Below are positions 24,728-33,405 of a stretch of 46,439 nt of DNA, piece after piece. Both the position numbers and the translations under genes were made by a program. Numbering within the stretch: the stretch's first letter is position 1; every line of letters begins with the position of its first letter. The DNA comes from an uncultured Bacteroidales bacterium (GTDB lineage Bacteria > Bacteroidota > Bacteroidia > Bacteroidales > WCHB1-69). Location: the NCBI GenBank assembly GCA_905233745.1, contig CAJODA010000008.1:1-46439 (forward strand), written 5' to 3'. The notes under the pieces are model-generated. The model had not been told where the DNA came from. It did no database searches and saw only the letters and a program-made list of their open reading frames with translations.

Positions 24728-26488
24728 ATGGAAGTAACACGATTATTCGATATACTGGATCAATACCTGGCCGACTTTCCCAAGGAAGATGCGCTATGCG
24801 GCAAAGAGAACGGCATTTGGATCAAACACAGCACCCAGGACTATGTTAACCGGGTGAACTGGATTTCCTACGGACTCATGCAGCTGGGCATCAAAAAGGG
24901 TGACTGCATCGCAACCATCACCCCGAACCGTCCAGAGTGGAACTTTCTCGACATGGCCATCATGCAGATTGGCGCCGTTCATGTGGCCATCTACCCAACC
25001 ATCAGCGAGAGCGACTACAACTACATCCTCAATCATGCGGATGTGAAGCTCATTTTCGTGTCCGGTTGGGAATTGCTGCGCAAGATCAACAACATCATCG
25101 AGGGTATCCCTTCGTTAAGCGACAAGGTTTACACCTTCCGTAACCTGCGCGGCTACCGCCACCTGAACGAGCTGATTGAAATCGGGCGCGCCAACCCCAG
25201 TCCCGAATACCTGAAACAGATCAAGGACAGCATCGTTTCCGACGATGTGGTCTCCATCGTCTATACTTCCGGCACCACGGGCAATCCCAAAGGAGTTATG
25301 CTCACGCACCGGAACTTCCTGACCAACATCCACGGTGTGCTCCCCATCATCCCGACCACGAACCAGAACCGCATATTGAGCTATCTGCCGCTGTGCCATG
25401 TCTACGAGCGCATGATGAACTACACATGGCAGTATCTGGGCATACCTATCTATTACAACGAGAACCTGGCCAAGATACAGGAAGAGATGGTTGAGGTGCA
25501 GCCCGACATCTTCACCACGGTACCTCGTCTTTTGGAGAAGATGTATGACAAGATAATCGCCAAAGGACGCAAATTGGAGGGTGCAAAACGCAAGCTGTTC
25601 TTCTGGGCCAACGACGTGGCTCTGGATTTCAATTTCAACCAGAGCAAGTCATACTTCCGCAAGCTGAAGTTGGCGCGCAAGCTGGTGCTTAACCATTGGT
25701 ACAAAGCCCTGGGTGGCAATTTGAACACCATCGTCACCGGTGGCGCGGCCATCCAGCCCATGATTTCTAAAGTGTTCTGGGCAATGGGCGTGCGCGTCGT
25801 GGAGGGCTACGGCACCACCGAATCGGGCCCGGTGATTGCAGTAAGCGATTTCTTCAAGGGCGGTCTGGAGTTTGGCACCGCCGGCCATATTCTTCCGGGC
25901 ACACAGGTGAAGATTGCCGAAGACGACGAGATCCTCACCCGAGGCAAACATGTGATGAAAGGCTATTACAAGGCACCGGAGCAGACTGCCGAAGCTATCG
26001 ACAAGGATGGCTGGCTGCACACCGGCGACCTTGGGAAACTCACCCCGGAGGGACGGCTGAAGATCACCGGACGCAAGAAGGAGATGTTCAAGACCGCCTT
26101 CGGCAAATATGTGGTGCCCACCATCTTGGAGAACAAAGTGTCGGAAGACTCCTTGGTGGACAACATCATGGTGGTTGGCGAGAACAAGCAATTCGCCGCC
26201 GCGCTCATCGTGCCCAACTTCCCTGACCTGCGCTCCTGGTGCAACCGCAAGGAAATTCCCTATACCACCAACGAGGAGATGGTGAAGAACCCCGATGTGA
26301 TCAAGAAATTCAAGAAAATCATAGACTACTACAACACCACCTTTGGAGAAACCGAGAAAATCAAGCGTTTCATCCTCATCGGTTACGAGTGGACCATCCA
26401 AACCGGCGAACTCACCCCCACCCTCAAACTGAAACGAAACGTGCTATTGAAGAAATACGAGAAGCAGATTGAACAACTCTTTGCCTAA
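24728..26488 (+). CDS. Long-chain fatty acid CoA ligase (AMP-forming)
   Basis: Activates fatty acids to acyl-CoA through an acyl-adenylate. 586 residues. Motifs of the ANL superfamily are VYTSGTTGNPKGVMLTH (phosphate loop), GYGTTESGP, the hinge-side WLHTGDLG, and GRKKEMFKTAFGKYVVP with the catalytic lysine region. The eukaryote-like long-chain family (FadD15 type, with an insert about 300-340) fits better than short FadD. It has its own promoter after the sigma factor gene. Its role is probably phospholipid acyl recycling or uptake of host fatty acids. A period-7 repeat follows the stop. Confidence 0.9.
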   Translation: MEVTRLFDILDQYLADFPKEDALCGKENGIWIKHSTQDYVNRVNWISYGLMQLGIKKGDCIATITPNRPEWNFLDMAIMQIGAVHVAIYPTISESDYNYILNHADVKLIFVSGWELLRKINNIIEGIPSLSDKVYTFRNLRGYRHLNELIEIGRANPSPEYLKQIKDSIVSDDVVSIVYTSGTTGNPKGVMLTHRNFLTNIHGVLPIIPTTNQNRILSYLPLCHVYERMMNYTWQYLGIPIYYNENLAKIQEEMVEVQPDIFTTVPRLLEKMYDKIIAKGRKLEGAKRKLFFWANDVALDFNFNQSKSYFRKLKLARKLVLNHWYKALGGNLNTIVTGGAAIQPMISKVFWAMGVRVVEGYGTTESGPVIAVSDFFKGGLEFGTAGHILPGTQVKIAEDDEILTRGKHVMKGYYKAPEQTAEAIDKDGWLHTGDLGKLTPEGRLKITGRKKEMFKTAFGKYVVPTILENKVSEDSLVDNIMVVGENKQFAAALIVPNFPDLRSWCNRKEIPYTTNEEMVKNPDVIKKFKKIIDYYNTTFGETEKIKRFILIGYEWTIQTGELTPTLKLKRNVLLKKYEKQIEQLFA

Positions 26489-26490
26489 GG

Positions 26491-26525
26491 GAACGAGGAG
26501 CGATGAACGATTAACGAATAGCAAT
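26491..26525 (+). repeat. Period-7 degenerate tandem repeat
   Basis: Five heptamers (GAACGAG, GAGCGAT, GAACGAT, TAACGAA, TAGCAAT) start 2 bp after the acyl-CoA synthetase stop codon. They resemble the repeats at 9368 and 44860. Confidence 0.6.
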
Positions 26526-26558
26526 AAACACTAATTATTACCTTTAACTTATAATTAT

Positions 26559-27749
26559 ATGTACACAAATTTTCAAAATCATCTTCAGAAAGAATTAGCC
26601 GACATCAAGGAAGCCGGTTTATACAAGAATGAAAGAATCATTGCTTCTCCGCAGAGTGGGGAGATCACCCTTCAGGATGGCAGCAAGGTACTGAACTTCT
26701 GTGCCAACAACTATCTGGGTCTCGCCAACGATTCGCGCCTTATCGCGGCTGCCAAAGAGGCCTTGGACACCCATGGCTACGGCATGGCCTCCGTGCGCTT
26801 CATCTGCGGATGTTCCGACCTGCACAAGGCTTTGGAGAAGAAGATCGCCGAATTCTTCGGCACTGAGGACACCATCCTCTACGCGGCCTGCTTCGATGCC
26901 AACGGTGGCGTTTTCGAACCGCTGCTCACCGAACAGGATGCCATCATCTCCGACGCACTGAACCACGCCTCCATTATCGACGGCGTACGCCTCTGCAAGG
27001 CTGTGCGTTATCGCTACAAAAATGCGGACATGGCCGACCTTGAAGAGCAACTCAAGGCTGCCCAGGCACAGCGCTTCCGCATTATCGTCACTGACGGTGT
27101 CTTCTCCATGGACGGCAACGTGTGCCCGCTCGACAAGATCTATGAGCTGGCTCAGAAATATGACGCCATGGTGATGGTTGACGAAAGCCACTCCGCCGGC
27201 GTGGTGGGCAACACAGGGCGCGGTGTGACCGAGCGCTACAACCTGCGTGGCAAAATTGAAATCCTTACCGGAACCCTTGGCAAGGCATTCGGCGGCGCCA
27301 TCGGAGGTTTCACCACCGGCAAGAAGGAGATTATCGACATGCTCCGCCAGCGTTCCCGTCCGTACCTCTTCTCCAACTCCATTCCGCCCATGGTGGCCGC
27401 TGCCGGCTGCAAAATGGTCGATATCATGTCGGAGACCAACGAACTGCAAGACAAGCTGCACAGCAACACCGAATATTTCGTGGCCAAGATGAAAGCTGCC
27501 GGTTTCGACATCAAACCGACCGAGTCTGCTATCTGCGCCGTGATGCTGTATGACGCCAAATTGTCACAGGTGATGGCAGCCAAGTTGCAGGAGGAAGGCA
27601 TTTACGTCACCGGTTTCTACTACCCTGTAGTGCCGAAAGACCAAGCCCGTATCCGTGTGCAGATTTCCGCCGCCCACGAACCCGAGCATCTTGACAAGTG
27701 CATTGCCGCCTTCACCAAGATCGGAAAGGAACTGGGTGTGTTGAAATAA
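26559..27749 (+). CDS. kbl: Glycine C-acetyltransferase (2-amino-3-ketobutyrate CoA ligase)
   Basis: PLP enzyme of the alpha-oxoamine synthase family. It cleaves 2-amino-3-ketobutyrate with CoA to glycine and acetyl-CoA, the second step of threonine catabolism. 396 residues, the usual Kbl length. Signatures are LNFCANNYLGLAN, SVRFICGC, the PLP-stacking ALNHASIIDGV, MVDESHSAG, and TGTLGKAFGG with the PLP lysine. BioF and serine palmitoyltransferase belong to the same fold; the FCANNYLG and RFICG segments favour Kbl. The threonine dehydrogenase gene tdh is not adjacent. Upstream, TTACCTTTAA is a weak -7 box. Confidence 0.93.
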   Translation: MYTNFQNHLQKELADIKEAGLYKNERIIASPQSGEITLQDGSKVLNFCANNYLGLANDSRLIAAAKEALDTHGYGMASVRFICGCSDLHKALEKKIAEFFGTEDTILYAACFDANGGVFEPLLTEQDAIISDALNHASIIDGVRLCKAVRYRYKNADMADLEEQLKAAQAQRFRIIVTDGVFSMDGNVCPLDKIYELAQKYDAMVMVDESHSAGVVGNTGRGVTERYNLRGKIEILTGTLGKAFGGAIGGFTTGKKEIIDMLRQRSRPYLFSNSIPPMVAAAGCKMVDIMSETNELQDKLHSNTEYFVAKMKAAGFDIKPTESAICAVMLYDAKLSQVMAAKLQEEGIYVTGFYYPVVPKDQARIRVQISAAHEPEHLDKCIAAFTKIGKELGVLK

Positions 27750-27782
27750 CAAATCCTTATTATTAATAAAATTTACAACATT

Positions 27783-28202
27783 ATGAAAAGAATCACATTA
27801 TTTGCAATTGTATGCTGCACGGTGTTGTTCTCCAGCTGCTACAAGCCTCAAGAGACATACACCACAAAAACTGTTTACACTATAGAAGACCCAGCCAACG
27901 AAATCAGCCTGAAGGCCGTTCTGGGAACCGTCAAATCCTACTGGGATGGCTCCTACACCTTCAGCGGTATGGAACAAGGTATTTGTGATCTCAAAGCCAC
28001 GACCAAATACCTGACCTCCGTCACAGGCATTTTGTCAAACGGAAATGATATCAAGAAGTATCTGGAAGACGGGGATTCTTTCACTTACACGTTGACCAGA
28101 GATTCAGACAACAAGATTCTGGTATCCACCAAGTTTTACAAGAATGCCGACGGCTATTTGGACGCGGAGGAAATCGTTTCCAACGTAGAGAGTTTTGAGT
28201 AA
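27783..28202 (+). CDS. Small lipoprotein of unknown function
   Basis: 139 residues. A signal peptide ends in the lipobox LFSSC with C19 as the lipidated residue. The mature part (about 120 residues) has KAVLGTVKSYWDGSYTFSGMEQG near the middle and an acidic C-terminus, and appears to be one small beta-rich domain. I do not recognise the family. It follows kbl by 33 bp and ends at a strong terminator, so it may be the last gene of the kbl transcript. Confidence 0.75.
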   Translation: MKRITLFAIVCCTVLFSSCYKPQETYTTKTVYTIEDPANEISLKAVLGTVKSYWDGSYTFSGMEQGICDLKATTKYLTSVTGILSNGNDIKKYLEDGDSFTYTLTRDSDNKILVSTKFYKNADGYLDAEEIVSNVESFE

Positions 28203-28224
28203 TTCAACAATCTTCTTTAAACTT

Positions 28225-28254
28225 AAAGGGCCGCTCGTTGAGCGGCCCTTTTTT
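28225..28254. terminator. Strong bidirectional rho-independent terminator
   Basis: A perfect 12-bp stem AAAGGGCCGCTC (28225-28236) pairs with GAGCGGCCCTTT (28240-28251) across a GTT loop, followed by more T. The plus strand ends the kbl-lipoprotein transcript. On the other strand the A tract becomes a U tract, and the rpoN stop codon (28253-28255) touches the stem, so it serves both convergent units. Confidence 0.9.
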
Positions 28255-29761
28255 ATAGTTCCTTGCGAAGACGCGACACCGGATAATCCAGTTGTTCACG
28301 ATACTTGGCCACTGTCCGGCGCGCGATGTTGTAACCACGCTCTTTCAGCAATTCGCACAATTTATCATCAGCCAGCGGCGCCTGCTTGTCTTCCGCATCA
28401 ATCAAATCCTTGAGAATCCGCTTGATCTCTTTGGAGGAGACATCCTCATCATTTACAGCTTCAGAGAAGAGGTGCTTGAGCGGGATAATACCGAAATCAG
28501 TCTGCACATATTTGCTGTTGGAAACACGGGATATCGTGGAGACATCCAGGTTAACCTCCTGCGCGATAGTTTTCAGAATCATCGGTTTCAGGTCGGCATC
28601 ATCGCCCGAGAGGAAATACTCTTTCTGATGCTGCATTATGGCATACATGGTGTTATACAGAATCATCTCGCGGGTGGAGAGGATTCCGATAAACTGCTCG
28701 CCCTTGTCCACATATTCGCGCATGAACTTCTCAGCTTCCGCACGCTTCTTGTCCGAAGCCTCTTTGCTCAAAAACCGGTATTCATTGCTGAACTCCTTAT
28801 TGATACGCACTTTGGAGACATACTGGTTATTCAGTGTGAGGGTAAGTTCCCCGTTATTAGCCGTAATGATGAAGTCAGGGCGGATAATGTCTGCGGTTTT
28901 CTCCATTGGCGATCCGGGGTCAGCCGGTCGCGGGTCCAGTTTCCGGATCACAGCAAGTGCGCTTTTCAGCTGATCCTCATCAATGCCCAGCGTCTGCTGT
29001 ATCTTGTCATAATGCTTTTTCACGAACGAATCGAAGCACTTTTCAAGGATCCGGATGGCAGTTTTCACCTCTTCCGTATCCTGATACTGGCGCCGGAGCT
29101 GAATCAGCAGGCACTCGCGCAGATTGCGTGCGCCCACCCCCGGGGGGTCCAGTTCCTGAACAAACCGCCGGAGCACATCCTCCACTTCCTCGACACTGGT
29201 ATAGACGTTGCTCAAATAGAGCAGCTCGCCGACCACCGCCTGCAGGTCCATCGTGAAATAGCCGTCGTCGTCCAAGTTGCCAACCAGATAATGTGCGATG
29301 GTGCTCTGGCGCTCCGTCATGTTCATCTCACCAAGCTGCAATTGCCACTGTTCCTGCAAAGAATAGTGGAAAACCCCTACCCTGTCGCTCATATCCGGAA
29401 GCTCGGGAGCATTAATCCGCTGGATACGATTCTCCAATTCCCGATCTGACGGGTAGTCGTCCAAATCAGCATCACGGTAGTACTCCTCCTTGAAGATATC
29501 CTCATCCGACAACCGGCTTTGCGACAAATCCAAGGGATCGCCATTCTCATCATACTCGGAGGAACTCACCTCCGAAGATTCCATGCGTTCGTCATCATCC
29601 TCATGATAGGCCTCCAAGGCAGGATTCTCGTCCACCTCTTTAAGAATCTCCTGTTCCAAAGAGGCATACGGCAACTCCACCAGCTGCATCAGACGGATGG
29701 TCTGCTGCGTGGCGATCTGGCGTTGGATGGTCTTCTGTTCTTGGGATAATTTTGTGGACAC
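28253..29761 (-). CDS. rpoN: RNA polymerase sigma-54 factor
   Basis: 502 residues. The N-terminal region I is glutamine-rich and hydrophobic (LSQEQKTIQRQIATQQTIRLM). An acidic region II follows (about 55-110), then the core-binding domain, the helix-turn-helix, and near the end the RpoN box ARRTVAKYREQL. It directs transcription that needs AAA+ activators. The start is GTG at 29761, overlapping the asnS stop by one base (TAGTG), so it is probably translated by reinitiation behind asnS. It ends at the shared terminator. No sigma-54 activator gene is visible in this window. Confidence 0.95.
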   Translation of the reverse strand: MSTKLSQEQKTIQRQIATQQTIRLMQLVELPYASLEQEILKEVDENPALEAYHEDDDERMESSEVSSSEYDENGDPLDLSQSRLSDEDIFKEEYYRDADLDDYPSDRELENRIQRINAPELPDMSDRVGVFHYSLQEQWQLQLGEMNMTERQSTIAHYLVGNLDDDGYFTMDLQAVVGELLYLSNVYTSVEEVEDVLRRFVQELDPPGVGARNLRECLLIQLRRQYQDTEEVKTAIRILEKCFDSFVKKHYDKIQQTLGIDEDQLKSALAVIRKLDPRPADPGSPMEKTADIIRPDFIITANNGELTLTLNNQYVSKVRINKEFSNEYRFLSKEASDKKRAEAEKFMREYVDKGEQFIGILSTREMILYNTMYAIMQHQKEYFLSGDDADLKPMILKTIAQEVNLDVSTISRVSNSKYVQTDFGIIPLKHLFSEAVNDEDVSSKEIKRILKDLIDAEDKQAPLADDKLCELLKERGYNIARRTVAKYREQLDYPVSRLRKEL

Positions 29762-31158
29762 TAGAATTCTGCGTTTTGCGGGGTTCTCGGGAATGGTATC
29801 ACGTCACGGATATTGGTCATGCCGGTAACAAACAGCAACAGGCGTTCGAAGCCCAAGCCGAAGCCGGAGTGCGGGGCAGAACCGAACTTACGTGTCTCGA
29901 AGTACCACCAATACTGCTGCTCTGTCATATTGAGTTCATGTACACGGTTGAGCAGTTTCTGGTAATCTGCCTCACGTTCGGAGCCACCGATAATCTCACC
30001 GATGGTGGGGAACAGTACATCCATGGCACGCACCGTCTTGCCGTCGTCGTTCTGCTTCATGTAAAAGGCCTTGATCTCCTTCGGGTAATCGGTCAGGATT
30101 ACAGGACGCTTGAAGTGGTTCTCCACCAGGTAGCGTTCATGCTCCGACTGCAGGTCCACACCCCAGGAGACAGGATACTCAAACTTCTTGTCCGCCTTCA
30201 GCAGGATGTCAATGGCCGAAGTATAGTCCAACCTGACGAAAGACTCTTTCGTAACAGACTCCAGTCTTTCGATAAGACTCTTATCGAACATGTCGTTAAG
30301 GAACTGGAGGTCATCCATGTTATTGTCGAGTGCATATTGGACGAGGTATTTGATAAAATCCTCAGCCAGGTCCATATTGTCGTTAATATCATAGAAGGCC
30401 ATTTCCGGTTCAATCATCCAGAACTCGGCAAGGTGACGCGGGGTATTGCTGTTCTCCGCGCGGAAGGTCGGACCGAAAGTGTAGATGTTGCCCAGCGCCA
30501 AGGCACCGAGTTCGCCCTCAAGCTGACCGGAAACGGTCAGGTTGGTATGTTTGCCGAAGAAGTCCTTCTTGTAGTCCACATTGCCATCCTTGGTGCGAGG
30601 GATATTGTTCAAATCAAAGGTAGTGACGTTGAACATCTCGCCGGCGCCTTCAGCATCGGAAGCTGTAATCAGCGGGGTATGGAGATAGAAGAAACCTCTG
30701 TCGTTGAAATATTTGTGAATGGCAAACGCCATGGCGTGACGCAAGCGGAGCACACAACCGAAGTAGTTGGTACGCATACGCAGGTGCGCGATCTCACGCA
30801 GGAACTCCATGGAGTGCCCCTTCTTCTGCAAAGGATACTTCTCAGGATCTGCAGTACCGTAAAGCTCTATCATCTCTGCCTGCACCTCCATGGTCTGTCC
30901 CTTGCCAAACGACTCTACCAGCTTGCCTTCCACATGGATGCATGAGCCCGTGGTGATCTTCTTCATCAGCTCATCGTCGAACTTGTTAGGGTCAACCACT
31001 ATCTGCAGGTTGGTGACAATGGAACCGTCATTCAATGCGATGAACGCCACATTGCTGTTGCCGCGTTTCGTCCGGACCCAGCCTTTCACACAAACATCAT
31101 TGCCAAATCCCACCGTTTCGGGATGTTTCAGAACATCTTTTATCCTTGATCTTTTCAT
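29761..31158 (-). CDS. asnS: Asparaginyl-tRNA synthetase
   Basis: Class IIb synthetase, 465 residues. The N-terminal OB-fold anticodon-binding domain (about 1-110, with [19 protein letters not shown]) precedes the catalytic core. Motif 2 is [20 protein letters not shown] and motif 3 is [12 protein letters not shown]. The ending [11 protein letters not shown] is typical of AsnRS, as against AspRS. It is the fourth gene of the topA run and overlaps rpoN by one base. Confidence 0.96.
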   Translation of the reverse strand: MKRSRIKDVLKHPETVGFGNDVCVKGWVRTKRGNSNVAFIALNDGSIVTNLQIVVDPNKFDDELMKKITTGSCIHVEGKLVESFGKGQTMEVQAEMIELYGTADPEKYPLQKKGHSMEFLREIAHLRMRTNYFGCVLRLRHAMAFAIHKYFNDRGFFYLHTPLITASDAEGAGEMFNVTTFDLNNIPRTKDGNVDYKKDFFGKHTNLTVSGQLEGELGALALGNIYTFGPTFRAENSNTPRHLAEFWMIEPEMAFYDINDNMDLAEDFIKYLVQYALDNNMDDLQFLNDMFDKSLIERLESVTKESFVRLDYTSAIDILLKADKKFEYPVSWGVDLQSEHERYLVENHFKRPVILTDYPKEIKAFYMKQNDDGKTVRAMDVLFPTIGEIIGGSEREADYQKLLNRVHELNMTEQQYWWYFETRKFGSAPHSGFGLGFERLLLFVTGMTNIRDVIPFPRTPQNAEF

Positions 31159-31194
31159 GTTATAGTAATTTCAGATTATGAATTGTATTCTTTA

Positions 31195-32217
31195 TTAGAA
31201 ACTGTAACCGATGCCTATGCCGAGCATCTCCTTGAACTGCACACGCTGTGCGGGATAGCCTGCCCACTGCTCGCCGTTGGGGCCGGTCTGGCCATTCCAG
31301 TTTTTGCCGGGAATCATCACCTGGTCATAGTACTTCAAGGAAGTCATCAAGCTAACACTAAGCACCTTCAGGAAATTATAGGAGATGGCGAAATCCCAAT
31401 CCACGTCAAAGTTTCCGAACTTCTGCGTTTTGGAGGTGTATGGGGTAAAGAGTGAAACAGCGGTTATAATCTTCAGGTTCTTGACCAGTGTGTAGTTGAT
31501 TCCGCCCTTGATGCTCAAACCCAGCGCCGCGTCAGCCATGGGACGATAGAGATTGCCATTTCCATCCGTTTTCTCGGGAAGACCGTATCTCTCACGCAAG
31601 GTGGAATCCCTGCAGAAGGTCAGACGGCCGGCCACAGGAGAAACGTAAATGGAGAATATGTCATTGGGTTTCCAGTCAATACCGATTGACAACTCGGTGT
31701 AGGAAGGAGAAGCCCAACGTGAGATGAGAGTTTTGTCGCCGGCATCATTGTTGGCATATTCATAACCTGGAGCATATTGGGTTCTGAAGCTTCCCAATGC
31801 GGTAAGATTCCATGATTTGGCCAACTGGTAGCCGAATTTGGTCATAAAATTGAGTTTGTCATTCGACTTTCTCCAACTAGGTTTCAGGTCTGCGGAGTAG
31901 AGCTCGCCGAATTCAGTGTCCAGATTGCTATCCCAAGACACATTATTTTTTTTGTAGGAGAGCGTAAGGTTGGCGTAAATCACAGCCGTAATATTGTTAT
32001 TACCACCTGCGGCCCAGTTCCAGAATTGGGTTTGGGATGCATTGAGGCCTGTCATTCCAGTAAATTTCCAATATTTGGCACTATCCGTGATATCAGCGGA
32101 TTTGACTTTCGTCTCCATCGCTTCCTTGGCAGCGGTTTTTTCTTCTTCCTGAGCGAAGATGAAACAGGGCATCATGAAAACCATGAATAATGTAAAATAA
32201 AATAATTTTTTCTTCAT
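31195..32217 (-). CDS. DUF3078 outer-membrane beta-barrel-like protein
   Basis: 340 residues from the ATG at 32217, which begins the signal peptide (ending FIFAQ). Longer in-frame starts would run into the upstream gene. The mature part has alternating beta-strand patterns, SQTQFWNWAAGGNNNITA near the start and a terminal aromatic GIGIGYSF, as in outer-membrane barrels of the Bacteroidota DUF3078 family. Molecular role is not known. It sits 10 bp after the arginase-like gene and 36 bp before asnS. Confidence 0.82.
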   Translation of the reverse strand: MKKKLFYFTLFMVFMMPCFIFAQEEEKTAAKEAMETKVKSADITDSAKYWKFTGMTGLNASQTQFWNWAAGGNNNITAVIYANLTLSYKKNNVSWDSNLDTEFGELYSADLKPSWRKSNDKLNFMTKFGYQLAKSWNLTALGSFRTQYAPGYEYANNDAGDKTLISRWASPSYTELSIGIDWKPNDIFSIYVSPVAGRLTFCRDSTLRERYGLPEKTDGNGNLYRPMADAALGLSIKGGINYTLVKNLKIITAVSLFTPYTSKTQKFGNFDVDWDFAISYNFLKVLSVSLMTSLKYYDQVMIPGKNWNGQTGPNGEQWAGYPAQRVQFKEMLGIGIGYSF

Positions 32218-32227
32218 AATGATAATT

Positions 32228-33403
32228 TTAATGATTGAACTTATTATATGCTTTCCACCATCTGTCGGGGATTTGATCTTCACAAGCCAGCAGATAGTCA
32301 CGTTTGGAGCACGGCAGATAATAATGCTGGGTAATGTCCTTTTCCTTGTTGATCATGGGGACGAGCATCCACCAGCGGCCGGTATGCTTGCTGCAGAAGA
32401 ACACCAGCTCGCTAAGGGCACCTGACACGGCAATGCTATACTGACGGTAATCCTGCTTTTGCTTGAATTGGTTGTCGTTTGGACGGTTAAGATAGCCTTC
32501 CACAAAATACCACATAATGTGGGCAATCAGTTGGGAGGTCTGGTTGCCATAGTCCAGGGTCGGGTCAAACTCATAAATGCCAAAAGAGGAGAGTTTGTCG
32601 CTCAAGCCGGCATATTTGGCGATCTGGCAAATCTCTTCACCATAGAAACCATTGGAGGAACCATGTGGATTTCCCGGAGCGTCGGGTCTGCGAACGGCTG
32701 CAATGTCAATGGACATCATATCCGCGTTGCGCACAATAGGCTCCACCTCCTCAATATCCTTGCGCATGGAACCCACCCTGTAGGTCTCGAAGAAGAGATC
32801 GTCCATCAGCTTCAGGGATGCCGGACTGTTCATGTAGGTTTGGAATCCGACATTGGCATAGTTGAGCAGGAAATTAGGCTGTTGCAGCACCATTTTGTTC
32901 AGATAAGCATCTGAGCGGATGGGCTGGTTTTCGTCGCCAAGGTCAAACCGGGAATCGACAGCCACCAGATTGACCACTTGTTCCATTTTCTCATAAGCGC
33001 GGTAGTTGGCAAAGGCAATGTCATTGCCACCGCCCAGGATAATGGGAATCACCTTGTTTTCCAGCAGGAACGCAAGAATGTCAGAGACCACTTCATAGGT
33101 GTCTTCCACCGTCTTCCCTACCCTGACATTTCCCAAGTCGATGATCCGTACAGACTTGTTCCATACGTAGAGTTGGTAGAACTGGCGTCTGATTTCGTCC
33201 GGTGCGAGGGAGCAGGAAGCATTGCGATAGGTGTTTCGCGACTCGGGCACACCCAGAATGGCGATCTGCGCATCCCGGATATTGAGAGGCGCCTCCGGAT
33301 TATACATCAGGACAGCAGAGGCCAGCTGGTCAGGATGAATATCAGCATCACCAAAACCCAGTGCCGGCAAGTCAACCGGTTCAAAATAGAGTGACAAATC
33401 CAT
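32228..33403 (-). CDS. Arginase/formimidoylglutamase-fold protein with degenerate metal site
   Basis: 391 residues from the ATG at 33403. The arginase fold is recognisable: ILGGGNDIAFANY (from about 122), VAVDSRFDLG (about 148-156) and MSIDIAAVRRPDAPG (about 230-244). In active members these are GGDHS, DAHxD and SxDxDxxDP. Here both histidine ligands are replaced (N127, R152) and the second aspartate of the last motif is A235. D150, D154 and D233 remain. It is therefore unlikely to be a normal binuclear-manganese ureohydrolase. From memory, similar proteins sit beside topA in other Bacteroidota. It starts 2 bp after the topA stop. Function is unknown. Confidence 0.82.
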   Translation of the reverse strand: MDLSLYFEPVDLPALGFGDADIHPDQLASAVLMYNPEAPLNIRDAQIAILGVPESRNTYRNASCSLAPDEIRRQFYQLYVWNKSVRIIDLGNVRVGKTVEDTYEVVSDILAFLLENKVIPIILGGGNDIAFANYRAYEKMEQVVNLVAVDSRFDLGDENQPIRSDAYLNKMVLQQPNFLLNYANVGFQTYMNSPASLKLMDDLFFETYRVGSMRKDIEEVEPIVRNADMMSIDIAAVRRPDAPGNPHGSSNGFYGEEICQIAKYAGLSDKLSSFGIYEFDPTLDYGNQTSQLIAHIMWYFVEGYLNRPNDNQFKQKQDYRQYSIAVSGALSELVFFCSKHTGRWWMLVPMINKEKDITQHYYLPCSKRDYLLACEDQIPDRWWKAYNKFNH

Positions 33404-33405
33404 AA

